Positions 12,948-21,261 of a stretch of 43,055 bases of DNA are shown in pieces; position 1 is the stretch's first letter; each line of letters starts with the position of its first letter. Origin of the DNA: a virus; the IMG/VR virus record IMGVR_UViG_3300047552_001498, positions 1 through 43,055 of that record; one strand, 5' to 3'. Both the position numbers and the translations under genes were made by a program. Under the pieces are notes generated by a model, which was not told where the DNA came from, ran no database searches, and was given only the letters and a program-made list of their open reading frames with translations.

Positions 12948-13198
12948 TGCGCAAGTACGAGGTGATCTGGGACAAGATCAAAGATGCTGACTCCGCTGCT
13001 GGTCAGTGGACAGTTGTCAAAGTCTCTAACAAAGACATGATCTCTACCATCGTTAACATGGTGATGCAAGAGAAATCCAATGCTCACCGGCTTCGTCTTG
13101 CCATCGGCTTGCCGGGTTATGGCAAGTTGGAAATTAAGCGAGAGCCTGAGAAACTTCAGGTATCTTTCCGTCTTCGCAACGCTGGAGCACTCCTGTGA
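12947..13198 (+). CDS. Unknown 83-residue protein
   Basis: The ATG at 12947 overlaps the previous stop as TAATG, with GAGGA nine bases upstream. The product begins MRKYEVIWDKIKDAD and has a mixed strand-helix-strand pattern ending LQVSFRLRNAG. No known motif is seen. The downstream gene starts at GTG overlapping its stop. Confidence 0.72.
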   Translation: MRKYEVIWDKIKDADSAAGQWTVVKVSNKDMISTIVNMVMQEKSNAHRLRLAIGLPGYGKLEIKREPEKLQVSFRLRNAGALL

Positions 13199-13608
13199 AA
13201 AAAGTTCTTCCCACCCGATTCGCAACAGAGCTTGATGATGCTGCGAATCTTCCGCGTCATGAAGCGCATGATTACAGCAGCGCACTGCCGGAAGATAATG
13301 AGCCCGGCAGAATGCACAAGCCTGCTGCTCCTGACGCGCACATCACGGAGAAGACTTATCTCTTCCCGGAATCTTACAATGCGCTTCGCATCGAGCTGTC
13401 ATCTTGCTGGCCGAATCTCTGGCAGCAAGTTGGCTGGGCGATGGCATTCGATTCTGTGCGATTCATTGAGCTGATGGATGCAGCACTGGATACGAAAACA
13501 ACCTTCGACTCTGCCAAGGTTGCTGCCATCTGCCACAAGTATCTCAACCTGCTGCGCAACAAGCGTGGCCTTTCTTCCATCTCTTCTAACTTTGGAGATA
13601 TTTCATGA
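13195..13608 (+). CDS. Unknown 137-residue protein (GTG start)
   Basis: The start is GTG at 13195, overlapping the previous stop as GTGA, with GGAG seven bases upstream. The first half is polar and probably extended (many His, Pro, Asp), the second half helical with tryptophans (PNLWQQVGWAM). No catalytic motif recognised. Confidence 0.75.
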   Translation: MKKVLPTRFATELDDAANLPRHEAHDYSSALPEDNEPGRMHKPAAPDAHITEKTYLFPESYNALRIELSSCWPNLWQQVGWAMAFDSVRFIELMDAALDTKTTFDSAKVAAICHKYLNLLRNKRGLSSISSNFGDIS

Positions 13609-13790
13609 AGCCTTCTCTTGCCGCACTTTGTGCAGCTTTCGGAGTAATCGCCATTCCTCAAAGCCGGCAGTCTTTTGTTCCGCCTCACAAGACGGCGAAA
13701 GCTGAACTGCAAGCAATCACGAATGCAGAAGCCAAGCGCCTGCGTCGTCAACAGCGGAATCTTCGCAATGCGCGTCTTCAAGCTGAATGA
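13605..13790 (+). CDS. Unknown 61-residue basic protein
   Basis: ATG at 13605 overlaps the previous stop (ATGA) after GGAG. A short hydrophobic N-terminus (LAALCAAFGVIAI) precedes a basic helix (AKRLRRQQRNLRNARLQ). It could be a small membrane-anchored or secreted basic peptide, or a nucleic-acid binder. Function unknown. Confidence 0.65.
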   Translation: MKPSLAALCAAFGVIAIPQSRQSFVPPHKTAKAELQAITNAEAKRLRRQQRNLRNARLQAE

Positions 13791-14025
13791 TGAGCTGTAC
13801 ATTCGCTGCATCCCAAGCAAGCGATTGTTTAACAGCACAATGGTGCATGAGGTTGTTAATCGCGGCGATGTGTTCGCACTTCGCGTTAGCGATCAGCAGC
13901 TTTGCATCATCCCCGGCACGTCAGCAGTTACGCATCACGATGCAGAACTGACTGTCGTTGAAAGCAAGATCGACACTGTTACAGTGCAAGAGTTCAAAAG
14001 GCAGGTGAAAAATGGCAAGCCCTGA
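13768..14025 (+). CDS. Unknown 85-residue protein
   Basis: I choose ATG 13768 (MRVFKLNDELYIRCIPSKRL) because the frame upstream is only a shadow of the previous gene. It overlaps that gene by 23 bases. The product is beta-rich (VFALRVSDQQLCIIPGTS) with a helical end. One TGTTACAG, the unit of the candidate origin arrays, occurs inside the gene at about 13977-13984. Not recognised. Confidence 0.65.
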   Translation: MRVFKLNDELYIRCIPSKRLFNSTMVHEVVNRGDVFALRVSDQQLCIIPGTSAVTHHDAELTVVESKIDTVTVQEFKRQVKNGKP

Positions 14026-14302
14026 ATTGGAATTCATCAAGCTCGATGTGCAAGGTCGAATCCAGCACATTCAAGAGAACCTGTTGAAGCAAGACCCTCT
14101 GCTTGCGGGGCATCTTGCTGCAATTCATTCTTCCGCTATCCAGTACGAAGAGCTGGTTCATCTGCTGTCTGATGCAGAGATCAAGAGCTGGCTTGCTGGG
14201 CAGATGAAGCATGTCGGCGTGCAGCTTACTAAGGAGATCACCGGGGCAAGCAAGGCAACAATCTCCAAGCGGATTCCCAAAGCAACGGCGGATGATTTCT
14301 AA
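14012..14302 (+). CDS. Unknown 96-residue helical protein
   Basis: ATG 14012 follows AGGTGA. The product is mostly helical with a C-terminal segment TGASKATISKRIPKA that resembles the recognition half of a helix-turn-helix, so DNA binding is possible. It overlaps the preceding gene by 14 bases and is followed directly by the next ATG. Confidence 0.72.
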   Translation: MASPELEFIKLDVQGRIQHIQENLLKQDPLLAGHLAAIHSSAIQYEELVHLLSDAEIKSWLAGQMKHVGVQLTKEITGASKATISKRIPKATADDF

Positions 14303-14599
14303 ATGCGCAAGGCGCTAGTCAACGACATTATTCGCAGCTTTGCGTACTGCTGTAGAACAGGAGAACGCAATTGGCCGTGGCCTATTCTTGGCATGTCGTT
14401 ACCAGTCTCGGGCGAAGGAGCTGTTACGAGAGCAGAGCAAGCAGCAATCATTGAAGTTGCTACTTGGCTGCAATCGAATTACATCTTGGCAATGCGTCAG
14501 ATAACATTGACCATTGCTACCTTCCGTAGCCTGTCGCAAGAAGAAAAAGATTACGCCATCTACCTTTTGAGGACCTATTATGGACTCCGCCCTTGCTAA
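14303..14599 (+). CDS. Unknown 98-residue protein
   Basis: The ATG comes directly after the preceding TAA. The product contains WPWPILGM (about 24-31) and helices with many aromatic residues. Its end overlaps the nuclease gene by 20 bases, and the nuclease ribosome site GAGG lies inside it. Function unknown. Confidence 0.72.
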   Translation: MRKALVNDIIRSFAYCCRTGERNWPWPILGMSLPVSGEGAVTRAEQAAIIEVATWLQSNYILAMRQITLTIATFRSLSQEEKDYAIYLLRTYYGLRPC

Positions 14600-15557
14600 A
14601 TTGCAGAATGTCAATCTGACATTTACCGACACCGTTGACAAGGCATACAGTGTCTTGCAAAGCTATCGCAACGTCACCAGCTATTCGATGTTGTCAGAGC
14701 TTCATGCTTGCCCTCGCAAGTTCCAGCTTATCAAGGCTCGTGCTTTGAAGGGCGGCGAAGCAAGCAACAACATTGACTTCGCGTTCGGCCATGCTGTCGG
14801 CTCCGGCGCGCAGGCTTGGCTGGCATCTGGCGGAGACATGGACGCAGCTATCTTGAATGGCTTGCTTGCGTGGCGTCTTCCTTTCGACATGTCAGCTGAC
14901 AAGGTGCGCAAATCTTTGTGGAACGCTTGCATCGCTATCGAAAAATACGCCATCTTCCATCGAGAATATCTGGAAGATTGGCGTGTCTGGACGCTGCCAA
15001 ATGGCAAGCCAGCTATCGAGCTGTCTGTCTCGATTGACTTCGAGAATGGCTACAAGCATTACATCCACATCGACGTGATTCTGGAGAACGTGCTGACTGG
15101 CCAGCTTGCTGTGCAAGAAAACAAGACGACTGGCATGAAGGCCGTCGAAGAAGCGATCTACGCAAACAGTTCGCAAGCACTCAGCTATGCTGTCGTTGTT
15201 GACATGCTGCGAGAAGACACTTCTTACGAAGTCTTCTATTGCGTCTACAGCAGCCCGGACCGTGAATGGAATCTGCTTCCTTTCACAAAGCATACATCTC
15301 TGAAAGCTGAATGGCTGAACGATGTGCGGCTGGATCATGCATCGCTGACAACGTACCATGCTATCAACTTCTATCCGAAGCGCGGAGAAAGCTGCTACGA
15401 TTTCCGTCGTCGCTGCGAGTTCTTTGGAATGTGCAATCTGACTGGCGATGCTACCACGAAAGATCTGCCAGCAGGCGAAGAAGCGGAGCGAGTTGATTAC
15501 AGTTTCACGCTGTCGCAGATTCTCGCACGTCAACATCAACGTAACCAGAAAGGCTGA
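14580..15557 (+). CDS. PD-(D/E)XK nuclease with Fe-S type cysteines, Cas4/AddB-like
   Basis: This 325-residue protein has the RecB/Cas4-type nuclease layout: a cysteine in HACPRKF (C44), histidine in FGHAVG (H71), D165 in HIDVI, E180 and K182 in QENK, and QALSY (199-203). Three further cysteines near the end (C272, C279, C285 in CYDFRRRC and GMC) complete a four-cysteine set that in Cas4 and AddB binds an iron-sulfur cluster. Such enzymes are usually exonucleases that process DNA ends. It sits two genes before a Sak4-type ATPase, so I infer that it supplies single strands for annealing-based recombination. The GAGG site seven bases before ATG 14580 fixes the start. Confidence 0.9.
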   Translation: MDSALAKLQNVNLTFTDTVDKAYSVLQSYRNVTSYSMLSELHACPRKFQLIKARALKGGEASNNIDFAFGHAVGSGAQAWLASGGDMDAAILNGLLAWRLPFDMSADKVRKSLWNACIAIEKYAIFHREYLEDWRVWTLPNGKPAIELSVSIDFENGYKHYIHIDVILENVLTGQLAVQENKTTGMKAVEEAIYANSSQALSYAVVVDMLREDTSYEVFYCVYSSPDREWNLLPFTKHTSLKAEWLNDVRLDHASLTTYHAINFYPKRGESCYDFRRRCEFFGMCNLTGDATTKDLPAGEEAERVDYSFTLSQILARQHQRNQKG

Positions 15558-15562
15558 GAAAG

Positions 15563-15862
15563 ATGACACACCAAGAATTGAATCAACTCCTCGGGCACAA
15601 GTGCTTTCGAGGGATGCCCAGCACCACAGCTGTTGAAGCTGTGATTGCTGTGCTGACAGCAGTCGATCAACCTCATTGCCTTTCTCCGAAAGAGGAAGCT
15701 GACTTGATCGCCACGTTGGAACGTGATCGCACGTTCATGATTCCAGATTACCAGCTGGTTCACATCCAGCTCTACATGCCGGAGCTTTATCAGCTCTATC
15801 AGGAAGAGTTGGCACTGAAGAACAAGATTGCAGTCTTTGCTGCGAAAGGCCCATCGCAATGA
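15563..15862 (+). CDS. Unknown 99-residue protein between nuclease and Sak4-like ATPase
   Basis: This helical protein (MTHQELNQLLGHKCFRGM, then EEADLIATLERD and a leucine-rich C-terminus) has no recognised motif. It starts five bases after the nuclease stop and overlaps the ATPase gene by ATGA. Position suggests a recombination accessory, by context only. Confidence 0.75.
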   Translation: MTHQELNQLLGHKCFRGMPSTTAVEAVIAVLTAVDQPHCLSPKEEADLIATLERDRTFMIPDYQLVHIQLYMPELYQLYQEELALKNKIAVFAAKGPSQ

Positions 15863-16653
15863 AGCTCTCTGATTACAAAGCACAAACTGCTCGGCACATC
15901 CTGATCTACGGCCCGCCGAAGTCTGGCAAGACAGCAGCTATCGGCAAGCTGGCAAGCAAGTATCGCCTTTGGTACTTCGACCTGGAAGATTCGATCAAGA
16001 CACTCCTGAATCCAGATCTCTGCGATCCTGCTACGCTTGGCAACATCGAGCTGTTCCGGATTCCAGACAAGCAAACCTACCCGATGGGCATCGAGACAAT
16101 GCTCAAGGTGCTCAAAGCTGGCAAGTCCACTGTCTGTCATGCTCACGGAAAAGTCAGCTGCCCGATTTGCAGCAAGAATCCTGAAGCCTCGCAGGCAACC
16201 ATCGATATCAACGAGCTGACTGTCGAGCGTGACATTCTTGTCATCGACAGTTATTCGCAACTTGCTGAGAGCGCAATGAACTACATTATGCGCGATCAGA
16301 TTGCCAAGGACAACTTCGATGCAAAAGCTGGCTGGGACGAGTATGGCAAGCAAGGCCGCATCTTGGAGCGCATCGGCTCTACGATTCAAGTTGCTCCTTT
16401 CAATATCATTGTTGTCTCTCACGAGACAATGGTGGAAATGGAAGACGGCAGCAAGAAGATCGTTCCAATCGGCGGAACAAGCAATGCAAGCAAGGTCTTT
16501 GCGAAATACTTCGACGATGTCGTCTACTGCGAGATCGTCAACAAGCAGCATCGGCTGGTGAGCAGTTCTGTTGCCAAGGCAAATGTCTTGGCAGGAAGTC
16601 GCAGCGGCAAAGATCTGAAGCCGGGCGACACACTTTTGAAACTCTTCGAGTAA
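15859..16653 (+). CDS. Sak4-type recombination ATPase (AAA_24-like)
   Basis: This 264-residue P-loop ATPase has Walker A GPPKSGKT (18-25) and Walker B DILVIDS (125-131), and IIVVSHE (about 184-190) in a RecA-like core. Proteins of this size and type, followed by an SSB-like gene, match Sak4 single-strand annealing proteins, which work with the phage SSB to pair complementary strands. An insert CHAHGKVSCPIC (93-104) offers four potential metal ligands (C93, H94 or H96, C101, C104) and is an unusual feature. The C-terminus is basic. Downstream, an own promoter drives the SSB-like gene. Family assignment is good; recombination activity is inferred. Confidence 0.87.
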   Translation: MKLSDYKAQTARHILIYGPPKSGKTAAIGKLASKYRLWYFDLEDSIKTLLNPDLCDPATLGNIELFRIPDKQTYPMGIETMLKVLKAGKSTVCHAHGKVSCPICSKNPEASQATIDINELTVERDILVIDSYSQLAESAMNYIMRDQIAKDNFDAKAGWDEYGKQGRILERIGSTIQVAPFNIIVVSHETMVEMEDGSKKIVPIGGTSNASKVFAKYFDDVVYCEIVNKQHRLVSSSVAKANVLAGSRSGKDLKPGDTLLKLFE

Positions 16654-16663
16654 TCGAAGGGTC

Positions 16664-16692
16664 TTGACAACCGGTAGATCTTTTGCTATGAT
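16664..16692 (+). promoter_or_regulatory. Strong promoter of the SSB-like gene
   Basis: TTGACA (16664-16669), 17-base spacer, TATGAT (16687-16692). Transcription would start near 16699, giving a leader of about 63 bases. With the terminator at 17206-17240 it makes the SSB-like gene an independent, highly expressed unit. Confidence 0.87.
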
Positions 16693-16761
16693 CTACCTTC
16701 CGAATTGTCAGCAATCCTGCTGGCATATAACCGCCAAGAAGGCAAGAAAGAGAGAAAGAAG

Positions 16762-17181
16762 ATGAACAATCTGTTGGACATGAGCATTGATGACATCGAA
16801 GATCTGGCTGGCTTTGAAGTGCCGCCGTCCGGCGTCTACACCATGAAGTTCAACACTGCTATCAAGCAGGTGAACAACAAGGACTGCGTTGAAGCGGCGT
16901 TCGAGGTGATCGAATGCAGCGAGCAGGACGATCCGAACGCAGCTCCGGCGAAAGCAGGAACCAAGTTCAGCACGCTGTACTTCCTCGACAACGAAATCAG
17001 CATGGGCAAAATGAAGGAACTGCTGATTCCGGTGGCTGCGCATTTCGGCGAACGCAATTTGCAGGTGCTGGTGACGGAAACCTGCAAAGACCTGATCGTT
17101 GCTGGCAAGGTCAAGCGCCGCGCCGACAAGCAGGACAAGGACAAGTTCTACGCCGATGTTTCCGGCCTGATGCTGGCCTGA
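16762..17181 (+). CDS. Single-stranded DNA-binding-like protein (DUF669-like)
   Basis: This 139-residue protein starts at ATG 16762 (MNNLLDMSIDDIEDLAG); the frame is open upstream but that part is the promoter leader. A beta-rich core (GVYTMKFNTAIKQVNN, CVEAAFEVIECSE, TKFSTLYFLD) suggests an OB-fold, followed by VLVTETCKDLIVAGKVKRR with basic residues. Proteins of this kind follow Sak4/AAA_24 genes in many phages and are annotated DUF669 or SSB. Own promoter, terminator and a biased codon set (CTG, CGC, AAC) point to high abundance, as expected for an SSB. The acidic C-terminal tail of bacterial SSB is not present. Role is inferred from context. Confidence 0.75.
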   Translation: MNNLLDMSIDDIEDLAGFEVPPSGVYTMKFNTAIKQVNNKDCVEAAFEVIECSEQDDPNAAPAKAGTKFSTLYFLDNEISMGKMKELLIPVAAHFGERNLQVLVTETCKDLIVAGKVKRRADKQDKDKFYADVSGLMLA

Positions 17182-17199
17182 TGCCAAGTTACTTGGCAT
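17181..17199. repeat. ATGCCAAG-TTA-CTTGGCAT perfect hairpin
   Basis: An exact 8-bp inverted repeat with a 3-base loop begins at the last base of the SSB-like stop codon. It has no T-run and lies seven bases before the true terminator. It may protect the mRNA 3' end or be a protein-binding site. Confidence 0.65.
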
Positions 17200-17205
17200 A
17201 AGCTG

Positions 17206-17240
17206 AAGGGGGAAGAGAGAAATCTTTTCCCCCTTTTTTA
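17206..17240 (+). terminator. Strong Rho-independent terminator after the SSB-like gene
   Basis: A 12-bp stem (AAGGGGGAAGAG with CTTTTCCCCCTT, one G-T) and a 6-base loop are followed by TTTTATT. This is a strong intrinsic terminator. The polymerase gene starts 16 bases later, so its expression requires readthrough. Confidence 0.9.
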
Positions 17241-17255
17241 TTATCTGGAGGACTG

Positions 17256-19484
17256 ATGAAGTTATTGTTTGTAGGTGACGAATATCTTGGTGACAAAGAG
17301 CACATGCATACGCTTGCCAGATTGCCTGCGCTTGTAGGGCATCAAGTCAGCACCACATTCAGCAAGCGTCCGAATGCAACAGAGATTGCAATGATCTGCA
17401 AGTCTAATAACATCGACGGTGTTATCTGTTCGCAGCAGACTCTCTTTGAAGCAGCTCTTCGGTCGCAAGTTGACTTCATTCCACCGCCTAATCGCAAGGC
17501 GCTGTCACTGAATGATTACGCAGGTTCGTGGCTTGATCTGCCGTACAACATTCCACTGCTTGTAGTGAATCCTCTCAATCGGCTTGTCACCGTGCCGGAA
17601 GAGCGATTCATGCTTAATCGTTATGTCTCCAAGTTGACGAAGCCTGAGCGCTGGTATCCCCAGACAGACTTCAAATGGAAGCAAGTCTTTGAGCACACAG
17701 CTGATGAAGCCTTTGCAATCATCGAAGCCAGTGACCTCTGTGCAATCGACATTGAAACAATCGGCGACGAGATGCGCTCGATTGAGCTTGTAGGCTATGC
17801 AGCTTACAGCCACACAACAAAGCAACTGCACATCTTTGTTGTCCACATGAATAGTGAATGGGCTTGGCGCTTCGTGCAGAAGGCAAATGCCAGCAGCCCT
17901 CAGAAGATTTTTCAGAACGGGCAATACGACAATACGTACTTTGCTCGCTGGAACTGTATGCCCAACAATTGGCTTTGGGATACGCTCACATTGATGCATT
18001 GCTGGTACTCTGAGCTGCCGAAGAAGCTGGACTTCATTGCCAGCTTCGCGCTCCGCAAGATGCGTTACTGGAAAGATGACGGCAAGTCCGGCAGCATGGA
18101 AGACAAGATGCGTTATAACGCGCTTGACGTGTGGGCTACCTTGAATTCTTTCTTGGCAATCATCGCTGAGATGCCAGAATACGCGATGCGGAATTATCTC
18201 ATCGAGTTCCCGATGAACTTCCCTTCGCTGAATGCTGCACTTGAAGGCATTCGAGTTGACGAAGCTCAGTTCCATAAAGTGCGAGAAGCGAAGAAGCAAG
18301 AAGCTGAGAGCCTGCTGGAGAAGGTTCGTTACTGGCTTTCCTCTCCTGATTTCAATCCTCGCAGCCCTGTGCAAATGAAGCAACTCTTCAGGCTGCTAGG
18401 TTGCGGGGCTCTTCCTGATACTGCAAAGGCTTCGCAGCTGAAAGCGCGAGCAGCTTCTCCGCTGAATGATCTGGTGCTCGGGCAAATTGCCAAGTACAAA
18501 GAAGCGGCGAAGCTCGTGTCTAGCTATCTTGATCCTGATAAACTCTGGAACGGGCGCTGGTATTATGCAATCGATCCGGCCGGCACTGACACTGGCAGGT
18601 CTGCTTCGCGAGCATCTGCTTTCTGGTGTGGTGACTCCATTCAGACTATCCCGCGCGGCGATGCAATCAAGAGCTTCATGATTGCAGATCCTGGTTATTA
18701 TCTGGCCGAAGCAGACAAGGCGCAAAGCGAAGCACGCTGCGTCGGTTATCAGGCAGGAGAGACTTCGCTCATTGAGCTGGTAGAAGGTCCGCACGATTAC
18801 CATGCTTGGAATGCTCAAGCGTTCTTCGGAGTTCCTTACGAGACAATCTACGACGAAGCCACTGGCAAGACAATCAACAAAGATTTGCGTGATCTGAGCA
18901 AGCGCACGAATCACGGTGCCAATTACAACATGGGCGCAAACGTGATGCTGGACACGATGGGCCCTAAGATGGTAGCAAAAGCTAAGAGCATTCTTGGCTT
19001 GGCTCCGAAGATGCCCTTGAAGCAAGTCTGCGCACACCTGCTGGAGACTTACGCAAAGACCTACCCTAATGTCAAAGGGCTCTTCCAAGAAGTTATTATC
19101 CGCCAGATCGAGTTGACTAACACGCTAGTCTCTCCGCTCGGATGGACTCGCTGGTTCTTCGCTAAACCTAGCAAGACGAACAAGCCTGCACTGAACGCAG
19201 CTGTAGCGCATGGCCCGCAGAATCTTTCTGTCTCGATTCTTAACATCGAATGGTACAAGATCTGGCGAATGACAGTTTATGGAGAGTTCCGCGGGCTTGT
19301 TCGCATCAAGGCTCAGATTCATGACAGCATCTTTTTCCAGTACCGCAAAGATTTCGATCCTGAGCAGGTGCTGAAGTTGATGCATACTCCTGTCACTGTC
19401 ACAGGCGCTGACGGTAAGAAGCGCACCATGCTGATTCCATCTGACATGAAGAAAGGGGCTTCTGCATGGAGCAACCTCAAGTAA
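17256..19484 (+). CDS. Family A DNA polymerase with 3'-5' exonuclease
   Basis: This 742-residue enzyme replicates the phage DNA. The proofreading domain has ExoI AIDIET (D165, E167), ExoII NGQYD (N221, D225) and ExoIII YNALD (Y287, D291). The polymerase domain has DTGRSASRAS (445-454), motif A EADKAQSEAR (485-494), motif B KRTNHGANYNMG (549-560) and motif C QIHDS (687-691), with HDS instead of the more common HDE. The N-terminal 130 residues are not related to T7 polymerase and may be a protein-interaction domain. A GGAGG site six bases before the ATG fixes the start. It overlaps the helicase gene downstream by 19 bases. Family certainty is very high. Confidence 0.97.
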   Translation: MKLLFVGDEYLGDKEHMHTLARLPALVGHQVSTTFSKRPNATEIAMICKSNNIDGVICSQQTLFEAALRSQVDFIPPPNRKALSLNDYAGSWLDLPYNIPLLVVNPLNRLVTVPEERFMLNRYVSKLTKPERWYPQTDFKWKQVFEHTADEAFAIIEASDLCAIDIETIGDEMRSIELVGYAAYSHTTKQLHIFVVHMNSEWAWRFVQKANASSPQKIFQNGQYDNTYFARWNCMPNNWLWDTLTLMHCWYSELPKKLDFIASFALRKMRYWKDDGKSGSMEDKMRYNALDVWATLNSFLAIIAEMPEYAMRNYLIEFPMNFPSLNAALEGIRVDEAQFHKVREAKKQEAESLLEKVRYWLSSPDFNPRSPVQMKQLFRLLGCGALPDTAKASQLKARAASPLNDLVLGQIAKYKEAAKLVSSYLDPDKLWNGRWYYAIDPAGTDTGRSASRASAFWCGDSIQTIPRGDAIKSFMIADPGYYLAEADKAQSEARCVGYQAGETSLIELVEGPHDYHAWNAQAFFGVPYETIYDEATGKTINKDLRDLSKRTNHGANYNMGANVMLDTMGPKMVAKAKSILGLAPKMPLKQVCAHLLETYAKTYPNVKGLFQEVIIRQIELTNTLVSPLGWTRWFFAKPSKTNKPALNAAVAHGPQNLSVSILNIEWYKIWRMTVYGEFRGLVRIKAQIHDSIFFQYRKDFDPEQVLKLMHTPVTVTGADGKKRTMLIPSDMKKGASAWSNLK

Positions 19485-20773
19485 GTCTCTTCGATCTTTA
19501 TTTCGATTATGTTGCTGGCACTGAACCTCCAGCAGCATTCCATCGCTGGAGCCTTATCGGTAGCATCGGTGCTTTGCTTGGCAGGCAGATGTGGTTTCCT
19601 TTTGGCAGATCACGGCTGTTCGCCAATCAATACATCATGTTCGTCGGCGATCCAGGAACTCGCAAGAGCACAGCAATCAAGACAGCTACACGCCTGATTG
19701 CAGCTGCTGGTTACGACAAGTTCGGCGCTCAGAAGACTTCGATGGAGAAGTTCTTGCTTGATCTGCAAGATGATGGAATCGATGTTGATGAAGTTGCAAT
19801 CGGAAATGCGCCGAAGAAAAAAGATGCGATCGATGTACTGTCAGCTTTGAATCTTCGTCTCGATGGCGATCACGTCGAAGAGTCTCCGAGAGAGATGTTT
19901 GTTGCAGCGGATGAGTTTAATAACTTCATCGGCGCAGGCAACATCTCTTTCCAGTCTCTGCTCGGAGAGCTTTGGGATTGGGATGAACCTGACAGGCATT
20001 ACAAGCAGCGGCTCAAGAACTCGAAGAGCGTCAGCATCTATCAGCCCACTATCAGCATTCTTGCTGGCAACACCCCCAGCTCTTTTGCTGAATGCTTCCC
20101 GCTTGCGTCTATTGGCCAAGGCTTTATGTCGAGACTGATCTTGATTCACGCAGAACCTAGCGGAATCAAGATCACCTTTCCGAAAGAGCCATCTAAAGAG
20201 CTGACTGAGAAGCTGGTCTCTCATTTGCGCAAGATGCGGCAAGTATGCATCGGGCCAGTAACGATGACTGAAGAAGCTGCATCAGCTTTAGATCTTATCT
20301 ACAAGAGCTGGACAGATCTGGAAGACCAGCGCTTCAAGCATTACTCGACGCGGCGATTTACGCATCTGCTGAAGCTGACGCTTATCTGCTGCGCTGCAAG
20401 ACTCTCCACAGAGTTCACAATCGCTGATGTGCTTTATGCAAATACGATTCTTGCTTACGCTGAGACTACGATGCCGAAAGCTATCGGAGAGCTTGGCAAG
20501 AGCCGTAATGCAGAAGCTGCGAACAAGATCATGCAAGCTCTTTACACTACCCGAGACGTGAAGACAGTTAACGATCTGTGGAAAATCGTGCAGAATGACC
20601 TAGAGAAGATTGGAGATTTGGCAGGCTTGCTTGTCAATCTCCAACAAGCAGACAAGATTCAAGTAGTTAACAACGCAGCAGGAAAGGCAGGTTATTTGGC
20701 CAAACAGAAACCACTTAGCAGAACACTCCCATTCACAAATTTTGAGATATTGAAAGGCAAAGAATACAAATGA
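19466..20773 (+). CDS. DUF3987-like replicative helicase/ATPase
   Basis: This 435-residue protein has Walker A GDPGTRKS (61-68), Walker B MFVAADE (144-150) and a sensor-like SILAGNTP (about 205-212), in the order of DUF3987-type P-loop proteins that often accompany phage and plasmid replication genes. It probably acts as the fork helicase. No TOPRIM or other primase domain can be recognised, so the source of primers is unclear. The C-terminal 80 residues look like a winged helix. Its ATG lies inside the end of the polymerase gene with AAAGGGG upstream, so expression is coupled. Confidence 0.82.
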   Translation: MEQPQVSLFDLYFDYVAGTEPPAAFHRWSLIGSIGALLGRQMWFPFGRSRLFANQYIMFVGDPGTRKSTAIKTATRLIAAAGYDKFGAQKTSMEKFLLDLQDDGIDVDEVAIGNAPKKKDAIDVLSALNLRLDGDHVEESPREMFVAADEFNNFIGAGNISFQSLLGELWDWDEPDRHYKQRLKNSKSVSIYQPTISILAGNTPSSFAECFPLASIGQGFMSRLILIHAEPSGIKITFPKEPSKELTEKLVSHLRKMRQVCIGPVTMTEEAASALDLIYKSWTDLEDQRFKHYSTRRFTHLLKLTLICCAARLSTEFTIADVLYANTILAYAETTMPKAIGELGKSRNAEAANKIMQALYTTRDVKTVNDLWKIVQNDLEKIGDLAGLLVNLQQADKIQVVNNAAGKAGYLAKQKPLSRTLPFTNFEILKGKEYK

Positions 20774-21261
20774 GCAAAGATTTTCACAAGCTCCTGCAGC
20801 TGGAGCGAAACAGCATGGCTTCTTACGTGCTGGACTTCATGCTGGCTTTCGACCAGCTTCCGGTTGTCGATCGCTTCCCCTCGAAAGAAGATTTCCAATT
20901 GGCGAAGACGCTGATCGAGGAAGAAGTCATCAAGGAAATGCTTCCTGGGCTGGAAGCCTACAAGAACGGCGGCGATCCTACTGCCTTCGCCGATGGTGCT
21001 ATCGATGCCATCTACGTCATCTTGTGGTCGCTGCTCAAGCTGGGCATGTCTCCTGACAAGTTGTTCGCAGAAGTGCAACGCAGCAACATGGCAAAGCTGC
21101 ATCCCGACGGCACTTACCGCAAATTTCCGGAAGGTCACGAGAAGGCTGGCAAGGTTATGAAGCCTGCTGACTGGACTGCTCCGGACATTGCAGCTGTTCT
21201 CGAAGACGGCGGCTGCTATGCTGGCTTCCACCATCGTGCTTTTGTAGGGAGAACGAAATGA
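20770..21261 (+). CDS. MazG/HisE-like nucleotide pyrophosphohydrolase
   Basis: This 163-residue all-alpha protein has LIEEEVIKEM (about 48-57) and FADGAIDAIYVILWSLLKLG (about 73-92), the E-E-x-x-E and D-x-x-D metal-binding helices of the MazG/PRA-PH superfamily, followed by FAEVQRSNMAKL. These enzymes hydrolyse NTPs or dNTPs to monophosphates; phage versions may alter nucleotide pools or counter alarmones. It lies beside the dNMP kinase, so a role in nucleotide metabolism is likely. It overlaps both neighbours by 4 bases. Confidence 0.85.
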   Translation: MSKDFHKLLQLERNSMASYVLDFMLAFDQLPVVDRFPSKEDFQLAKTLIEEEVIKEMLPGLEAYKNGGDPTAFADGAIDAIYVILWSLLKLGMSPDKLFAEVQRSNMAKLHPDGTYRKFPEGHEKAGKVMKPADWTAPDIAAVLEDGGCYAGFHHRAFVGRTK

